Assembly (NCBI GenBank): GCA_937995995.1
Contig: CALKIP010000274.1
Coordinates: 1 to 6,182, forward strand
Source: an uncultured bacterium
GTDB lineage: Bacteria > Gemmatimonadota > Gemmatimonadetes > Longimicrobiales > RSA9
Direction: 5' to 3'
DNA: 6,182 bases
The notes under the pieces are model-generated. The model was not told the DNA's origin and did not search any database. It saw only the letters and a program-made list of their open reading frames with translations. The position numbers were made by a program, and so were the translations under genes. This document shows, one piece after another, positions 6,138-6,182 of the stretch; the stretch's first letter is position 1; every line of letters begins with the position of its first letter.

Positions 6138-6182
6138 ATGCGCAACCAAGCCCTCTTTACCTTCGACTATTACTGGTACGCG
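6138..6182 (+). CDS. Start of an unidentified divergent gene (3' partial)
   Basis: Fifteen codons are visible before the window ends, reading MRNQALFTFDYYWYA. The start is supported by the promoter immediately upstream, which also explains the lack of a ribosome binding site. The stretch is too short for a family call; the aromatic-rich FDYYWYA has no signal-peptide character. The gene is transcribed away from the multidomain gene. Confidence 0.5.
   Translation, partial: MRNQALFTFDYYWYA

Noticed and set aside
5604..6149. A 181-codon minus-strand frame spanning the divergent intergenic region.
   Set aside because: It runs out of frame over the start of the multidomain gene and the divergent promoter, with low-complexity Arg/Pro/Ala composition and no motif.
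1..6182. CRISPR arrays, tRNA or rRNA genes, transposase genes or att sites.
   Set aside because: No regularly spaced direct repeats, no tRNA-like cloverleaf, and no transposase or integrase motif were seen on reading either strand.

Overview
The window is high-GC bacterial DNA. From base 411 onward it reads as one coherent piece: three complete genes on the minus strand, plus the first codons of a divergent plus-strand gene at the right edge. The two secreted enzymes have signal peptides ending in Ala-Leu-Ala-Gln or Ala-Leu-Ser-Ala-Gln. Together with the lineage-like M1 peptidase and the GC-rich codon use, this suggests a Gemmatimonadota- or Acidobacteriota-like heterotroph. That assignment is inference only. 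The first ~410 bases are different: they encode the C-terminal part of a flagellar hook-filament junction protein (FlgL), which looks proteobacterial (gammaproteobacterial by memory of family sequences) and is less GC-extreme.

Layout, left to right. Bases 3-410 are a FlgL fragment that loses its family resemblance abruptly at base 410, just before the conserved C-terminal helix. At the same point, a minus-strand reading frame that begins at 539, overlapping the SOD stop codon as TGATG, loses its own continuity. Two genes from opposite strands broken at one base pair indicate a junction, either a rearrangement or a chimeric assembly. Bases 539-1075 (minus) encode a secreted Cu/Zn superoxide dismutase with its own promoter. 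A strong hairpin at 1153-1190 separates it from a secreted M1-family zinc metallopeptidase (1211-3181, minus). A 291-bp gap follows, with a second hairpin terminator. Bases 3473-5902 (minus) encode an 809-residue multidomain protein. It has an N-terminal papain/C39-like cysteine-peptidase domain, about seven to eight beta-propeller repeats, and an acidic, Pro-rich, probably disordered tail. A 235-bp divergent intergenic region then leads to a plus-strand gene starting at 6138. That gene has a consensus -35 element placed so that its mRNA would start at or next to the ATG.

The SOD and the peptidase are each exported and appear to be separately transcribed. No pathway links the three complete genes. 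The most interesting object is the cysteine-peptidase/beta-propeller protein, which I do not recognise as a named protein.
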